Assembly: GCF_003182195.1 (NCBI RefSeq)
Contig: NZ_QGTM01000004.1
Location: 140,620-204,619, forward strand
Length of the DNA: 64,000 bases
Direction: 5' to 3'
Origin: Halomonas sp. A11-A
Lineage (GTDB): Bacteria; Pseudomonadota; Gammaproteobacteria; Pseudomonadales; Halomonadaceae
Shown: positions 43,278 to 55,847 of the stretch, piece by piece
How the letters are laid out: every line of letters starts with the position of its first letter
How positions within the stretch are numbered: position 1 is the stretch's first letter
Made by a program: the position numbers and the translations under genes
The notes under the pieces: generated by a model
The model's input: the letters and a program-made list of their open reading frames with translations, nothing else
Told to the model about the DNA's origin: nothing
Databases searched by the model: none

Positions 43278-43433
43278 TTACTTGATCTTGGCTTCCTTGT
43301 ACATCACGTGCTTGCGGGCGACCGGATCAAACTTCTTGAACTCGAGCTTGTCCGGGGTGTTCCGCTTGTTCTTGTCGGTGGTGTAGAAGTGGCCGGTACC
43401 GGCACTGGACACCAGCTTGATCTTGTCACGCAT
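43278..43433 (-). CDS. rpmG: 50S ribosomal protein L33
   Basis: Small ribosomal protein of 51 residues, read directly from the sequence: it begins [19 protein letters not shown] and ends [10 protein letters not shown]. It is the cysteine-free form (no CxxC zinc pairs). It follows rpmB by 27 bases, the conserved rpmB-rpmG pair. Confidence 0.97.
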   Translation of the reverse strand: MRDKIKLVSSAGTGHFYTTDKNKRNTPDKLEFKKFDPVARKHVMYKEAKIK

Positions 43434-43460
43434 GACTGCTGCTCCCTGAATGGATATCGC

Positions 43461-43697
43461 TTAGACGGCTTCGCCGCGCTTGCGGATGTCGCTGAGCACC
43501 GCGTCGATGCCCTTCTTGTCGATCACACGCATGCCCTTGGAGGAGACGCGCAGCTTGACGAAGCGGTTCTCGGACTCCACCCAGAAGCGATGGGTGTGCA
43601 GGTTCGGCAGGAACCGACGACGGGTCTTGCGCTGGGAGTGTGAAACGTTGTTACCAGTCACCGGGCGCTTGCCGGTAACCTGACATACTTTTGACAT
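43461..43697 (-). CDS. rpmB: 50S ribosomal protein L28
   Basis: A 78-residue protein reading [20 protein letters not shown], then [20 protein letters not shown] and a C-terminal [16 protein letters not shown]. Same length as E. coli L28. The ATG at 43697 has GGAGG-like sequence (TTGGAGGCTCC) before it; the four-residue longer frame was rejected. Confidence 0.98.
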   Translation of the reverse strand: MSKVCQVTGKRPVTGNNVSHSQRKTRRRFLPNLHTHRFWVESENRFVKLRVSSKGMRVIDKKGIDAVLSDIRKRGEAV

Positions 43698-43820
43698 TGG
43701 AGCCTCCAACCGCTGGGCCAGGTGTTCGGCGCCTGATGCGCGAACCCTGAGTGTTCAAAACCTGTCGGGCAAACCGGGAGATCCCGTGAAATTTGACCCA
43801 AGGGAATTCAAAGGCTGCAC

Positions 43821-43849
43821 TTTATACCAGAGACCGCCACGCCGGGCAA
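43821..43849 (-). promoter_or_regulatory. Sigma-70 promoter of rpmB-rpmG
   Basis: On the minus strand TTGCCC (43844-43849), a 17-base spacer, then TATAAA (43821-43826). The start near 43814 gives a leader of about 117 bases. The remaining 43850-44025 stretch up to radC shows no gene, only a weak AGCGC/GCGCT hairpin near 44010-44030 that may end radC. Confidence 0.6.
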
Positions 43850-44025
43850 GCGCGCAGCGCAGATCCAGCAGGGCATAAGGTGGCGCCGCAACGGGGCGTG
43901 GCGCACGTGGCCAGCCGATGGCGGAGAGCATGCTTGCGACCCTGAATCCCGGACGTCAGATCGACGTCAAACCCAGGAACCGAGCGCAGCCGGGCGCGCA
44001 GTCTATCAAAGCGCCTGATAAAGCG

Positions 44026-44700
44026 CTAGAGCCACCCCCGCTCGGCAAAGGAGACCACCTCGCCATCCCCCACCACGAAGTGGTCCAGCACGCGGATCTC
44101 GAAGAGCCCCAGCGCCTCGCGCAGCCGATCGGTGATGCGCCGGTCGGCATCACTGGGCTCGGCCACCCCGGACGGGTGGTTGTGGGCGAAGATGATCGCC
44201 CCGGCCCCCAGCTCCAGGGCACGACGGGCCACCTCGCGGGGGTAGACCGAGGCGCTGTCCAGGGTGCCGCGGAACAGCGACTCATAGCGGATCACCCGGT
44301 GCTGGCTGTCGAGGAAGAGCGCGGCAAACTCCTCGTGGCCCAGGTGGCGTAGCTGCGAGGCCAGATAGCTGCGCACCAGGGTCGGCGAGGTGAGCGCCTC
44401 GCCCCGGGCCAGCTGGCTGGCCAGGTGGCGGCGCGACAGCTCCAGAGTGGCCTGCAGCTGCACAAACTTGGCGCTGCCCATGCCCCGGGCGGCGCAGAAG
44501 CGCTCGCGGTCCGCCTCCAGCAGCTGGCGCAGGCCGCCGAACTCCAGCAGCAGGTCGCGGGCCAGGTCCACCGCCGAGCGGCCGGGCAGCCCCACCCGCA
44601 GGAAGATCGCCAGCAGCTCGGCGTCCGACAGCGCCTCCGACCCCAGCGCCAGCAGCTTCTCCCGGGGGCGCTCCCCCTCCGGCCAGTCCCTGATCGACAT
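44026..44700 (-). CDS. radC: RadC/YeeS-type JAB domain protein
   Basis: A 224-residue protein, the usual RadC length. It has the N-terminal helix-hairpin-helix ([20 protein letters not shown]) and the JAB/MPN metal motif with [19 protein letters not shown] (HxHx7-8D). Despite the name, a role in DNA repair is not established. The ATG at 44700 has GGAGG upstream and is divergent from coaBC, with 124 bases between them; the long upstream frame is spurious. Confidence 0.95.
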   Translation of the reverse strand: MSIRDWPEGERPREKLLALGSEALSDAELLAIFLRVGLPGRSAVDLARDLLLEFGGLRQLLEADRERFCAARGMGSAKFVQLQATLELSRRHLASQLARGEALTSPTLVRSYLASQLRHLGHEEFAALFLDSQHRVIRYESLFRGTLDSASVYPREVARRALELGAGAIIFAHNHPSGVAEPSDADRRITDRLREALGLFEIRVLDHFVVGDGEVVSFAERGWL

Positions 44701-44824
44701 CACCGCCTCCCTGCCCGTCGTCTTCTGCTCAGTGTAGCCACTCTCCGACAAGGTCTGCTCGTCTACGCAAGGTGGGGCGCCAGTGGTAAGGTAGGCGGCT
44801 GACATCACCGCCGGGAATCCGTCC

Positions 44825-46099
44825 ATGTCATCGCCCTCCCGCCGCGTACTGCTCGGCATCAGCGCCGGCATCGCCGCCTACAAGAGCGCCGTGCTCGCCC
44901 GCCTGCTCAAGCAGGCCGGCTGCGAGGTGCGCGTCGTCATGACCGAGGGCGCCCAGGCCTTCATTACCCCGCTCACCCTGCAGGCGCTGACCGGCGAGCC
45001 GGTACGCACCTCGCTGCTCGACCCGGAAGCCGAAGCCGGCATGGGCCACATCGAGCTGGCCCGCTGGGCCGACACCATCCTGATCGCCCCCGCCACCGCC
45101 GACCTGATGGCACGGCTGGCCGCCGGCATGGCCGACGACCTGCTCACCACCCTGTGCCTGGCCAGCGAAGCCGAGAAGGTGATGGCCCCGGCCATGAATC
45201 AGGCGATGTGGCGCCACCCGGCGACGGCGCGCAACGCCGCCCGGCTCATGGAGGACGGCTGGCGCCTGCTGGGGCCTGCGAGCGGCGACCAGGCCTGCGG
45301 CGACGTGGGGCCCGGGCGCATGCTGGAGCCCGAGGCGATTCTCGCGGCGCTGCTGGACGCGAGCCAGGTGTCGAACACCGGCGACGCCCCGGCCGCGGGC
45401 ATGGCCGTGACCATCACTGCCGGCCCCACCCGGGAGCCGCTGGACCCGGTGCGCTACCTCTCCAACCACAGCTCCGGCAAGATGGGCTACGCCCTGGCCG
45501 AGGCCGCCGCCGCCCTGGGCGCCCGGGTCACCCTGATAAGCGGCCCGGTCAGCCTGCCCTGCCCTGCGGGCGTGGCGCGGGTCGAGGTGGAGACGGCGCT
45601 CGAGATGCACGAGGCCGCGATGCGGCTGGCCGCGCAGAGCGATCTGTTCATCGGCTGCGCCGCGGTGGCCGACTACCGCGCCGAGCAGGCCGCCGAGCAC
45701 AAGATCAAGAAGGTCGAGGGCGAGGAGGGGCTGACCCTGCGGCTGGTCAAGAACCCCGATATCATCGCCAGCGTGGCCGCCCTGCCGGAGGCCCGGCGCC
45801 CCTTCGTGGTGGGCTTCGCCGCCGAGACCCGTGACCTCGCGGCTTATGCCCGGGACAAGCTTACCCGCAAGAGGCTGGACATGATCGTGGCCAACGACGT
45901 CTCCCGCGAGGGGCTCGGCTTCGGCGCCGACGACAACGCCGCCCTGGTGCTGTGGCGGGAGGCGGCCCGGCAGGAGAAGGCGTCGCCGGAAGGCGACGCT
46001 CTCGCCGAGGAAGAGCTCGCACCCCAGACCAAGTCACGGCTCGCCATGGCGGTGATGCACCGCGCCCTCGCCTGCCTGCAGGCGCGCCGGCACCCCTGA
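44825..46099 (+). CDS. coaBC: Bifunctional phosphopantothenoylcysteine decarboxylase/synthase
   Basis: Makes 4'-phosphopantetheine precursor for coenzyme A: CoaB joins cysteine to phosphopantothenate using CTP, CoaC decarboxylates with FMN. The 424-residue protein starts with the CoaC flavin domain ([20 protein letters not shown], the His in [18 protein letters not shown], and [10 protein letters not shown] with its cysteine). The CoaB domain runs from about 190 ([20 protein letters not shown]) to the end. A linker insert sits between the domains. Order coaBC-dut-algC-argB matches pseudomonads. Confidence 0.96.
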   Translation: MSSPSRRVLLGISAGIAAYKSAVLARLLKQAGCEVRVVMTEGAQAFITPLTLQALTGEPVRTSLLDPEAEAGMGHIELARWADTILIAPATADLMARLAAGMADDLLTTLCLASEAEKVMAPAMNQAMWRHPATARNAARLMEDGWRLLGPASGDQACGDVGPGRMLEPEAILAALLDASQVSNTGDAPAAGMAVTITAGPTREPLDPVRYLSNHSSGKMGYALAEAAAALGARVTLISGPVSLPCPAGVARVEVETALEMHEAAMRLAAQSDLFIGCAAVADYRAEQAAEHKIKKVEGEEGLTLRLVKNPDIIASVAALPEARRPFVVGFAAETRDLAAYARDKLTRKRLDMIVANDVSREGLGFGADDNAALVLWREAARQEKASPEGDALAEEELAPQTKSRLAMAVMHRALACLQARRHP

Positions 46100-46127
46100 A
46101 TCCGACCCACGACCCTGGAATCTCCCG

Positions 46128-46604
46128 ATGTCCGACACCCCCCGACCCGCCGCTCGGCCCCGCCTGGCCGTGAAGCTCCTCGACGAGCGCCTGCGCGACT
46201 ATCTGCCCGGCTACGCCACCGACGGCTCCGCCGGCATGGACCTGCGCGCCCTGCTCGAGGCGCCCCTGACGCTGGCCCCCGGCCAGTGCGAGCTGGTGCG
46301 CACCGGGCTCGCCATCCATATCGCCGACCCCGGCCTTGCCGGCCTGATCCTGCCCCGCTCGGGGCTGGGCCACAAGCACGGCATCGTACTCGGCAACCTG
46401 GTCGGCCTGATCGACTCCGACTACCAGGGCGAGCTGATGATCTCGGTGTGGAACCGCGGCCAGGCCCCCTTCACCCTCGAGCCCTTCGAGCGACTGGCAC
46501 AGTATGTGCTTGTTCCCGTGGTGCAGGCCGAGCTCGAACTGGTCGACGACTTCGACGCCAGCCGCCGCGGCAGCGGCGGCTTCGGCAGCTCGGGCCGCCA
46601 CTGA
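46128..46604 (+). CDS. dut: dUTP diphosphatase
   Basis: Hydrolyses dUTP to dUMP, keeping uracil out of DNA and supplying thymidylate synthesis. The 158-residue trimeric enzyme has all five motifs: [46 protein letters not shown], and the C-terminal arm [12 protein letters not shown]. It follows coaBC by 28 bases. Confidence 0.98.
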   Translation: MSDTPRPAARPRLAVKLLDERLRDYLPGYATDGSAGMDLRALLEAPLTLAPGQCELVRTGLAIHIADPGLAGLILPRSGLGHKHGIVLGNLVGLIDSDYQGELMISVWNRGQAPFTLEPFERLAQYVLVPVVQAELELVDDFDASRRGSGGFGSSGRH

Positions 46605-46641
46605 CATCCGCCCCGACGCGACCCACAGGACAAGGACACCC

Positions 46642-49027
<2,386 letters not shown>

Positions 49028-49115
49028 CGCACCGACCGCGAGCCTGGCGTCTCGCTTTGCGCGATGCCGGGTCCGCGGCTAGCATGAGTCGACCATCAGA
49101 AAAGAAAAGAACACC

Positions 49116-49727
49116 ATGACGCAGGCAACCCCCACACCCAGCCGCCGCGAGCAGATCCTGCAGGCGCTGGCCCTGATGCTGGAGGAGGACAGCGGCAAGC
49201 GCATCACCGTGGCCGCCCTGGCGAAGCAGGTCGGCGTCTCCGAGGCCGCCCTCTACCGCCACTTCCCCAGCAAGGCGCGCATGTTCGAGGGGCTCATCGA
49301 GTTCATCGAGGAGACGCTCTTCGCGCGGATCACCCGCATCCTCGAGGAGAGCCCGGAGGCGCTGCCGCGCTGCGGGGCGCTGCTCACCCTGCTGCTGGCC
49401 TTCGCCGAGAAGAACCCCGGGCTCTCCCGGCTGCTCGACGGCGGCGTGCTCACCGGCGAGACCGCGCGCCTGCGCCTTCGCATCCACCAGCTCTTCGAGC
49501 GGCTCGAGACCCAGCTCAAGCAGGTGCTGCGCGAGGCGGAGCTGCGCGAGGGGCGCCGCCTCTGCCTGCCCGCCTCCGCCGCCGCCAACCTGCTGCTGGC
49601 CGCCGCCGAGGGGCGCATCAGCCAGTACGTGAGAAGCGACTTCAAGCGCCGCCCCACCGAGCACTGGGAGGCACAGTGGGTGCTGCTCTCGGCCCAGCTG
49701 CTGCGCGAGAGCCCGCAGCCAGCGTAG
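49116..49727 (+). CDS. slmA: Nucleoid occlusion factor SlmA
   Basis: TetR-fold DNA-binding protein that blocks FtsZ assembly over the nucleoid when bound to its sites. The 203-residue protein has the helix-turn-helix [22 protein letters not shown] at about 29-50, then [20 protein letters not shown] and the C-terminal [20 protein letters not shown], as in E. coli SlmA (198). The order dut-(algC)-argB-slmA recalls the dut-slmA neighbourhood in enterics. Confidence 0.95.
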   Translation: MTQATPTPSRREQILQALALMLEEDSGKRITVAALAKQVGVSEAALYRHFPSKARMFEGLIEFIEETLFARITRILEESPEALPRCGALLTLLLAFAEKNPGLSRLLDGGVLTGETARLRLRIHQLFERLETQLKQVLREAELREGRRLCLPASAAANLLLAAAEGRISQYVRSDFKRRPTEHWEAQWVLLSAQLLRESPQPA

Positions 49728-49750
49728 CCGGTCCCTCTCCCGTCAATGAA

Positions 49751-49784
49751 TAACCCCCGCCGGACTCTCATCCGACGGGGGTTA
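49751..49784. terminator. Hairpin after slmA
   Basis: Stem TAACCCCCGCCGGA/TCCGACGGGGGTTA with one mismatch and a six-base loop, 24 bases after the slmA stop. There is no U run, so termination strength is uncertain. Confidence 0.5.
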
Positions 49785-49802
49785 CTGTTAGGTTCTTCGC
49801 GA

Positions 49803-49990
49803 GGCTTGAGACGACTGGTGGGAGATCGGCTCCGCCGGGCGAATGGCGCCGCAGGCGCCCCGGCGGTGTTGCCGGCGTTGGCGCATGCCGCCAGGAGCCC
49901 TTCGGTCTCCATTCGCCGGGCGGAGCCCAGCTCCCACAAAACCCAGCTCCCACCTCCACTCGCCAGGCAAAGCCCAGTTCCCACAAAACC
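49803..49990. repeat. REPIN-like repeat block A between slmA and rpoH
   Basis: The core 49803-49943 (141 bp) is nearly identical to 59270-59410. Its arms TGGGAGATCGGCTCCGCCGG and CCGGGCGGAGCCCAGCTCCCA form a long imperfect stem, with smaller G/C hairpins between, so it looks like two REP units in inverted orientation. Degraded right-hand half units (CCCAGCTCCCAC, GCCCAGTTCCCACAAAAC) follow to 49990, next to the rpoH stop. Confidence 0.8.
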
Positions 49991-49994
49991 CCGC

Positions 49995-50861
49995 TCAGGC
50001 CGCCAGGGCGTCACCGATCTGCTGACGGATCTTCTTCATGGCGTTCTTCTCGAGCTGGCGGATGCGCTCGGCGGAGACGCCGTAGACGTCGGCCAGCTCG
50101 TGCAGGGTGGCCTTCTCGTCGGCCAGCCAGCGGCGCTGCAGGATGTCCCGGGAGCGCTCGTCGAGGGCCTCCATGGCCTGCTGCAGACGGTGGGTGGCAT
50201 CGTCCTCCCAGTCGCTCTCCTCGAGCCGGACGGCCGGGTCGGCAGAGGCATCCTCGAGGTAGTGCACCGGCGCCTGCCAGCTGCTCTCCTCGTCCTCGCC
50301 CGGGGCGGCATCGAAGCCGGCATCATGGGCGGAGAGGCGGCCCTCCATGTCGCGCACCACCTCGGGCTTGACGTCGAGGTCCCGGGCGATGGCGTCGACC
50401 TCGTCGCCGCTCAGCCAGGCCAGGCGCTTCTTGGCGCTGCGCAGGTTGAAGAACAGCTTGCGCTGGGCCTTGGTGGTGGCGATCTTCACGATGCGCCAGT
50501 TGCGCAGCACGAACTCGTGGATCTCCGCCTTGATCCAGTGCACAGCGAAGGAGACCAGGCGCACGCCCTGGTTGGGATCGAAGCGCTTGACCGCCTTCAT
50601 CAGGCCGACATTGCCCTCCTGGATCAGGTCCGCTTGGGGCAGGCCGTAGCCGGAATAGCTGCGGGCGATATGCACGACGAAGCGCAGGTGGGACAGGACC
50701 AGGCGGCGTGCCGCCTCCAGGTCGCCCTCATCATGCAGGCGGTAAGCCAGCTCGCTCTCCTCCTCGGCGGTCAGCAGCGGGATGCTGCGGACGGCCTGGA
50801 GGTAGCCGTTGAGGTCGTGCCCCGGGGAGAGATGGCCCACCGGAAGAAGACTAGTGCTCAT
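49995..50861 (-). CDS. rpoH: Heat-shock sigma factor RpoH (sigma-32)
   Basis: Directs RNA polymerase to heat-shock promoters. The 288-residue protein has region 1.2/2 ([60 protein letters not shown]), the RpoH box [15 protein letters not shown] specific to sigma-32, and region 4 with the terminal helix-turn-helix ([20 protein letters not shown]). It follows ftsX, the conserved ftsY-ftsE-ftsX-rpoH order. Confidence 0.98.
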   Translation of the reverse strand: MSTSLLPVGHLSPGHDLNGYLQAVRSIPLLTAEEESELAYRLHDEGDLEAARRLVLSHLRFVVHIARSYSGYGLPQADLIQEGNVGLMKAVKRFDPNQGVRLVSFAVHWIKAEIHEFVLRNWRIVKIATTKAQRKLFFNLRSAKKRLAWLSGDEVDAIARDLDVKPEVVRDMEGRLSAHDAGFDAAPGEDEESSWQAPVHYLEDASADPAVRLEESDWEDDATHRLQQAMEALDERSRDILQRRWLADEKATLHELADVYGVSAERIRQLEKNAMKKIRQQIGDALAA

Positions 50862-50893
50862 ATGCAGGATGCCTCCTTGTCAGCCCAGAAGTT

Positions 50894-50922
50894 TATCAAC
50901 CCAGACGTGCATTGGCGCTCAA
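50894..50922 (-). promoter_or_regulatory. Possible rpoH promoter
   Basis: On the minus strand TTGAGC (50917-50922), a 17-base spacer and TTGATA (50894-50899), about 35 bases before the rpoH ATG, which has AAGGAGG 10 bases upstream. Confidence 0.4.
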
Positions 50923-50957
50923 CTGCATCAGACGCCGGAAACAGGGAAATGTTCCAT

Positions 50958-50982
50958 GAAACCACGCCAGAGGCGTGGTTTC
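50958..50982 (-). terminator. Hairpin after ftsX
   Basis: Perfect 11-base stem GAAACCACGCC/GGCGTGGTTTC with loop TCT on the minus strand, 37 bases after the ftsX stop and before the rpoH promoter. The T tract is weak. Confidence 0.6.
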
Positions 50983-51018
50983 CAGGTGCCTGGCGGCCTG
51001 ATCGCGAGCCTCGTGCCG

Positions 51019-51996
51019 CTACCGCGGTTTGACCTCGGCGAGATGGCGACTCACCGCGATCCAGGCGCCCACCCAGCCCAGTAGTATACTACAGCCCACC
51101 AGAATTGTGGAACCGGCGGCGCCCAGCCGCGGCAGGCTGAACGTGGCGCCGTAGCTGGCCGCCAGGGCCGAGACGGGAGCGGCCAGCCATTCGCTGCCGA
51201 GCGACAACAGCCCCCAGGCCAGCAGGCCGCCGCCGAGCCCGTACCAGGCCCCGCTGTAGAGGAAGGGCCGGCGCACGAAGGCGTGGGTGGCGCCGATCAG
51301 GGTCACCACCTCGATCTCCTTGCGGCGGTTCTCCACCGCCAGGCGGATGGTGTTGCCCACCACCAGCAGCACCCCGCTGCCGAACAGCACCGCCAGGGCC
51401 AGGGCGACGCGGCGCCCCAGCTCGGCCAGGTGGCGCAGCCGCTCGATCCAGGCCAGGTCCAGGCGCACCTCCTCGACCCCCGTCATCACCTCGAGTTCCC
51501 CGGCCAGGGCGCGCACCGCCTCCGGGGAGGGGTCCCGCGGGGTCACCACCACGCTGGCCGGCAGCGGGTTCTCCTCCAGGCGCCCCAGGGCGTCGGCCAG
51601 CCCCAGCGCCTGCTGGAACTCCGCCATGCCCTCGGCCGCGGTGATCAGCCGGGTGCGACCGACCCCCTCGTTGGCGGCCAGCGCCTCCTCGACCCGCTCG
51701 GCCTGGGCCTCGTCCACGTGGTGGGCCAGGTAGACGGTCAGGGTGGCGCTCTCGGTCAGCTCGGCGTCCAGCAGCCGGGCGCCGTCCAGGGTCAGCCACA
51801 GCGCTGCCGGCAGCACCAGGGCGATGGCGATGGCCAGCATGGTCACCAGGCTGCCGATGGGCGCCTTCAGCAGCCGCCAGGCGCTGTCCAGGGCCATGGC
51901 CCGATGGTGGCGCAGCCAGCCGCGCAGGCGGCTCGACGACCGGGTGCGGTGGGTACGCGCCCCGCGAGGCGGCGGCGGGGCGGGACGGCGGCTCAT
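51019..51996 (-). CDS. ftsX: Cell division protein FtsX
   Basis: Membrane partner of the ATPase FtsE; the complex activates septal amidases. The 325-residue protein has a basic cytoplasmic N-terminus, a first membrane helix (GSLVTMLAIAIALVLPAALW), a periplasmic extracellular loop, then three more helices around 200-320 and the FtsX signature NRRKEIEVVTLIGATHAFVRRPFLY-type segment. It overlaps ftsE by 4 bases (ATGA). Confidence 0.97.
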   Translation of the reverse strand: MSRRPAPPPPRGARTHRTRSSSRLRGWLRHHRAMALDSAWRLLKAPIGSLVTMLAIAIALVLPAALWLTLDGARLLDAELTESATLTVYLAHHVDEAQAERVEEALAANEGVGRTRLITAAEGMAEFQQALGLADALGRLEENPLPASVVVTPRDPSPEAVRALAGELEVMTGVEEVRLDLAWIERLRHLAELGRRVALALAVLFGSGVLLVVGNTIRLAVENRRKEIEVVTLIGATHAFVRRPFLYSGAWYGLGGGLLAWGLLSLGSEWLAAPVSALAASYGATFSLPRLGAAGSTILVGCSILLGWVGAWIAVSRHLAEVKPR

Positions 51997-52657
51997 GCGG
52001 CCTCCTGGTCGGCCACCAGCCGGCCCTCGTGCAGGCGCAGGATGCGGTGGCGCAGCCGGGCAATCAGCGCCAGGTCGTGGCTGGCGATCATCACCGTGGT
52101 GCCGATGCGGTTGAAGTCCTCGAACAGCCCCATGATGTCGGCGGAGAGCTGGGGGTCGAGGTTGCCGGTGGGCTCGTCGGCCAGCAGCAGGGCCGGCTTG
52201 TTGACCACCGCCCGGGCGATGCCCACCCGCTGCTGCTCGCCGCCGGAGAGCTCGATGGGCAGGGCCTTCTCGCGATGCAGCAGCCCCACCTTGTCCAGCG
52301 CCGCCCGCACCCGCCGCGCCGCCTCCCGGGGCTCCACGCCCTGGATCTCCAGGGGCAGCGCCACGTTGTGGAAGATCGAGCGGTCGTGGAGCAGCTGGTG
52401 GTCCTGGAAGACCACGCCGATCTGGCGCCGGTAGAAGGGCACCTGGCTGGCGTGGAGCCGGTCGATGTCATGGCCCGCCACCAGGATGCGACCCCGGGAG
52501 GGGCGCTCCAGGCGCATGATCAGCCGCAGCAGGGAGCTCTTGCCGGCCCCGGAGTGGCCGGTCAGGAACACCATCTCGCCGCGGCGCACGCGGAAATCGA
52601 GGTTGGCGAGCGCCTCGAAGCGCCCGCCGTAACGCTTGCCCACGTGCTCGAAGACGA

Positions 52658-52661
<4 letters not shown>
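51993..52661 (-). CDS. ftsE: Cell division ATP-binding protein FtsE
   Basis: ABC ATPase that drives FtsX and links to FtsZ. The 222-residue protein has Walker A in LTGHSGAGKSSLLRLI, the Q loop VFQDHQLL, signature LSGGEQQRVGIARAVV, Walker B LLLADEPTGNLDP and the switch His in MIASHDLALI. Starts within the ftsY stop (ATGA). Confidence 0.98.
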
Positions 52662-54172
<1,511 letters not shown>

Positions 54173-54249
54173 GGACAGAATCAGCCTCGCGGGTGAACGA
54201 ATCGCCACATCCTACCACCGCCCACCATGACTGTGGATAAGCCCCCGGG

Positions 54250-54255
54250 TACAAT
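54250..54255 (+). promoter_or_regulatory. Possible -10 element immediately before rsmD
   Basis: TACAAT lies 7 bases before the rsmD ATG at 54263, with a weak -35 (TGACTG, 54228-54233, 16-base spacer). If used, transcription would begin at or next to the start codon. Confidence 0.35.
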
Positions 54256-54262
54256 CCCCGCC

Positions 54263-54916
54263 ATGACACGACGCCCATCACGCCCCCGCCGCTCCGGCAG
54301 GCCCACCGGCGGCCAGCCAGGCGGCAAGAGCGCCGGCCGCCGGGACGCCGGCCGCCTGAGGATCATCGGCGGCGACTACCGCCGCCGGCTGCTGCCGGTG
54401 CTCGACAGCCCCGGCCTGCGCCCCACCCCGGACCGGGTCCGCGAGACCCTCTTCAACTGGCTCGCCGCCGCCCTGCCCGGCGCCCGGGTGCTGGACCTCT
54501 TCGCCGGCACCGGGGCGCTGGGCCTGGAGGCGCTCTCCCGCGGCGCCAACGACGCCACCTTCGTGGAGCGCGACGCCCGGGTGGCCGGGCAGCTCGGCGA
54601 GAATCTGGCGACCCTGGGCGCCGTGGAGCGAGGCCGGGTCATCACCGCCGACGCCACCGCCTTCCTGGCCGGGCCGCCGACGCCCTGCTCGCTGGTGTTT
54701 CTCGACCCGCCCTTTCGCCAGGGGCTCGCCGAGCCCTGTTGTGCGGCCCTGGAGGCAGGCTGGCTTGCGGAGGAGGCCTTCATCTACCTGGAGTGCGAGG
54801 CGGACCTGACGCCGGCGGTGCCGGCCACCTGGCGGCTGCACCGCGAGGTCCGCGCCGGCGACAGCCACGGGCGGCTCTATCGACGAGACTCGTCGCCGCA
54901 AGACGACGCTTGCTGA
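54263..54916 (+). CDS. rsmD: 16S rRNA m2G966 methyltransferase
   Basis: Methylates G966 of 16S rRNA with SAM. The 217-residue protein has RLRIIGGDYRRRLLPVLDSP, the family PTPDRVRETLFNWLAA, motif I VLDLFAGTGALGLEALSRGA and the catalytic VFLDPPFRQGLAEP (DPPF). A basic Pro/Gly/Arg N-terminal extension precedes the core. An in-frame ATG at 54227 exists but lies across the putative promoter. Divergent from ftsY, the classic rsmD-ftsY pair. Confidence 0.95.
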   Translation: MTRRPSRPRRSGRPTGGQPGGKSAGRRDAGRLRIIGGDYRRRLLPVLDSPGLRPTPDRVRETLFNWLAAALPGARVLDLFAGTGALGLEALSRGANDATFVERDARVAGQLGENLATLGAVERGRVITADATAFLAGPPTPCSLVFLDPPFRQGLAEPCCAALEAGWLAEEAFIYLECEADLTPAVPATWRLHREVRAGDSHGRLYRRDSSPQDDAC

Positions 54917-55073
54917 GTCCCGGGCGCGGCGTTACGCTGCTGCCCATTCATCCCGCCATCAAGCAACCTCGCCCCGCCCCGGGGCACCGGCTCGGCCTCG
55001 AGGACTGTTCAAGCAGGATCGGTCACAAGGACCGTTTCGAAGGGCCATCCCGGAAGGACATCAGGAGAACAGC

Positions 55074-55274
55074 ATGAGCATCGAACTCTTCAACCGCCTC
55101 GAGCAGAAGGTCACCAGCGCCGTGGAGGCCCTGGAGCTGCTGAAGATGGAAGCCGAGGAGCTGCGCGAGGAAAACGCCCGCCTGAAGCAGGAGCGCGAGG
55201 AGTGGGAGCGCCGCCTGACCGGCGTGCTGGGCAAGCTCGACGAGATCGAGTCCAGCGAACCCCAGAGCGCCTGA
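55074..55274 (+). CDS. zapB: Cell division protein ZapB
   Basis: A 66-residue coiled-coil protein, shorter than E. coli ZapB (81) but with the same start pattern (MSIELFNRLEQKVTSAVEAL) and the LLKMEAEELREENARLK heptads. The C-terminal RLTGVLGKLDEIES resembles the E. coli end. ZapB stabilises the Z ring through ZapA and MatP. The ATG has AGGAG about 9 bases upstream. Convergent with rimI, 6 bases apart. Confidence 0.85.
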   Translation: MSIELFNRLEQKVTSAVEALELLKMEAEELREENARLKQEREEWERRLTGVLGKLDEIESSEPQSA

Positions 55275-55280
55275 GCGCCT

Positions 55281-55847
55281 TCAGCCGGCGCTGAGCGTTA
55301 GCGACATCAGCAGCGCATCCTCTCGCGCCGCATCCGCCGCCCCGGCCTGCCGGGGCGGCGTCGTTTCCGGGCCTGGAAGCGACGCAGGCTGCGCTGCAGG
55401 TCGCGGCGGGTAGTAGCCGCGACGCACGCCGTCGTCGGTGAACCCCGCGGCTCGATAGAGGGCGATGGCAGGCGCATTGCCCGCCCGCACCTCCAGCAGC
55501 AGCCGCTCGCTGCCCCAGTCACGGGCCTGGTCGACCACCACATTGAGCAGCTTTCGCGCGAGGCCCTGTCCGCGCCGGGCCTCGTCCACCAGGAGCGCCT
55601 GCAGCTCCGCCTCGAAGGGCAGCCGGACCACCGCCGCGTAGGCCGCAAGCTCATCTCCACCCGCCTGACCCTCGCCGACCATCAGGCCATACACCGCCGT
55701 GGCGGGGTCCGCCAGGGCCGCCGCCAGCTGGGCCTCGGAGCCCCCCATCGGCCAGCCGCTGGCCTCTTCGAGCGCCGCCACGGACGGAAGGTCCGCCTCC
55801 GTCAGGCGCACCAGCACCGGCTTTCTCGCGGGTGACCTAGTGCTCAC
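55281..55847 (-). CDS. rimI: Ribosomal-protein-alanine N-acetyltransferase
   Basis: GNAT enzyme that acetylates the N-terminal alanine of ribosomal protein S18. The 188-residue protein has the acetyl-CoA loop VDEARRGQGLARKLLNVVVD and LLEVRAGNAPAIALYRAAGF, both typical of RimI, and an extended Pro-rich C-terminal tail beyond the usual length (about 148). The GTG start lies inside the end of the HolD-like gene (11 bases of overlap), as in the holD-rimI operon of E. coli. Confidence 0.92.
   Translation of the reverse strand: MSTRSPARKPVLVRLTEADLPSVAALEEASGWPMGGSEAQLAAALADPATAVYGLMVGEGQAGGDELAAYAAVVRLPFEAELQALLVDEARRGQGLARKLLNVVVDQARDWGSERLLLEVRAGNAPAIALYRAAGFTDDGVRRGYYPPRPAAQPASLPGPETTPPRQAGAADAAREDALLMSLTLSAG

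Noticed and set aside
46504..46641. algC starting inside dut
   Set aside because: The added residues are out-of-frame dut sequence; the ATG at 46642 has a ribosome-binding site and matches the family start.
49995..50861. RNA thermometer at the rpoH start
   Set aside because: Known in E. coli, but I could not derive a convincing structure hiding AAGGAGG here, so it is not claimed.
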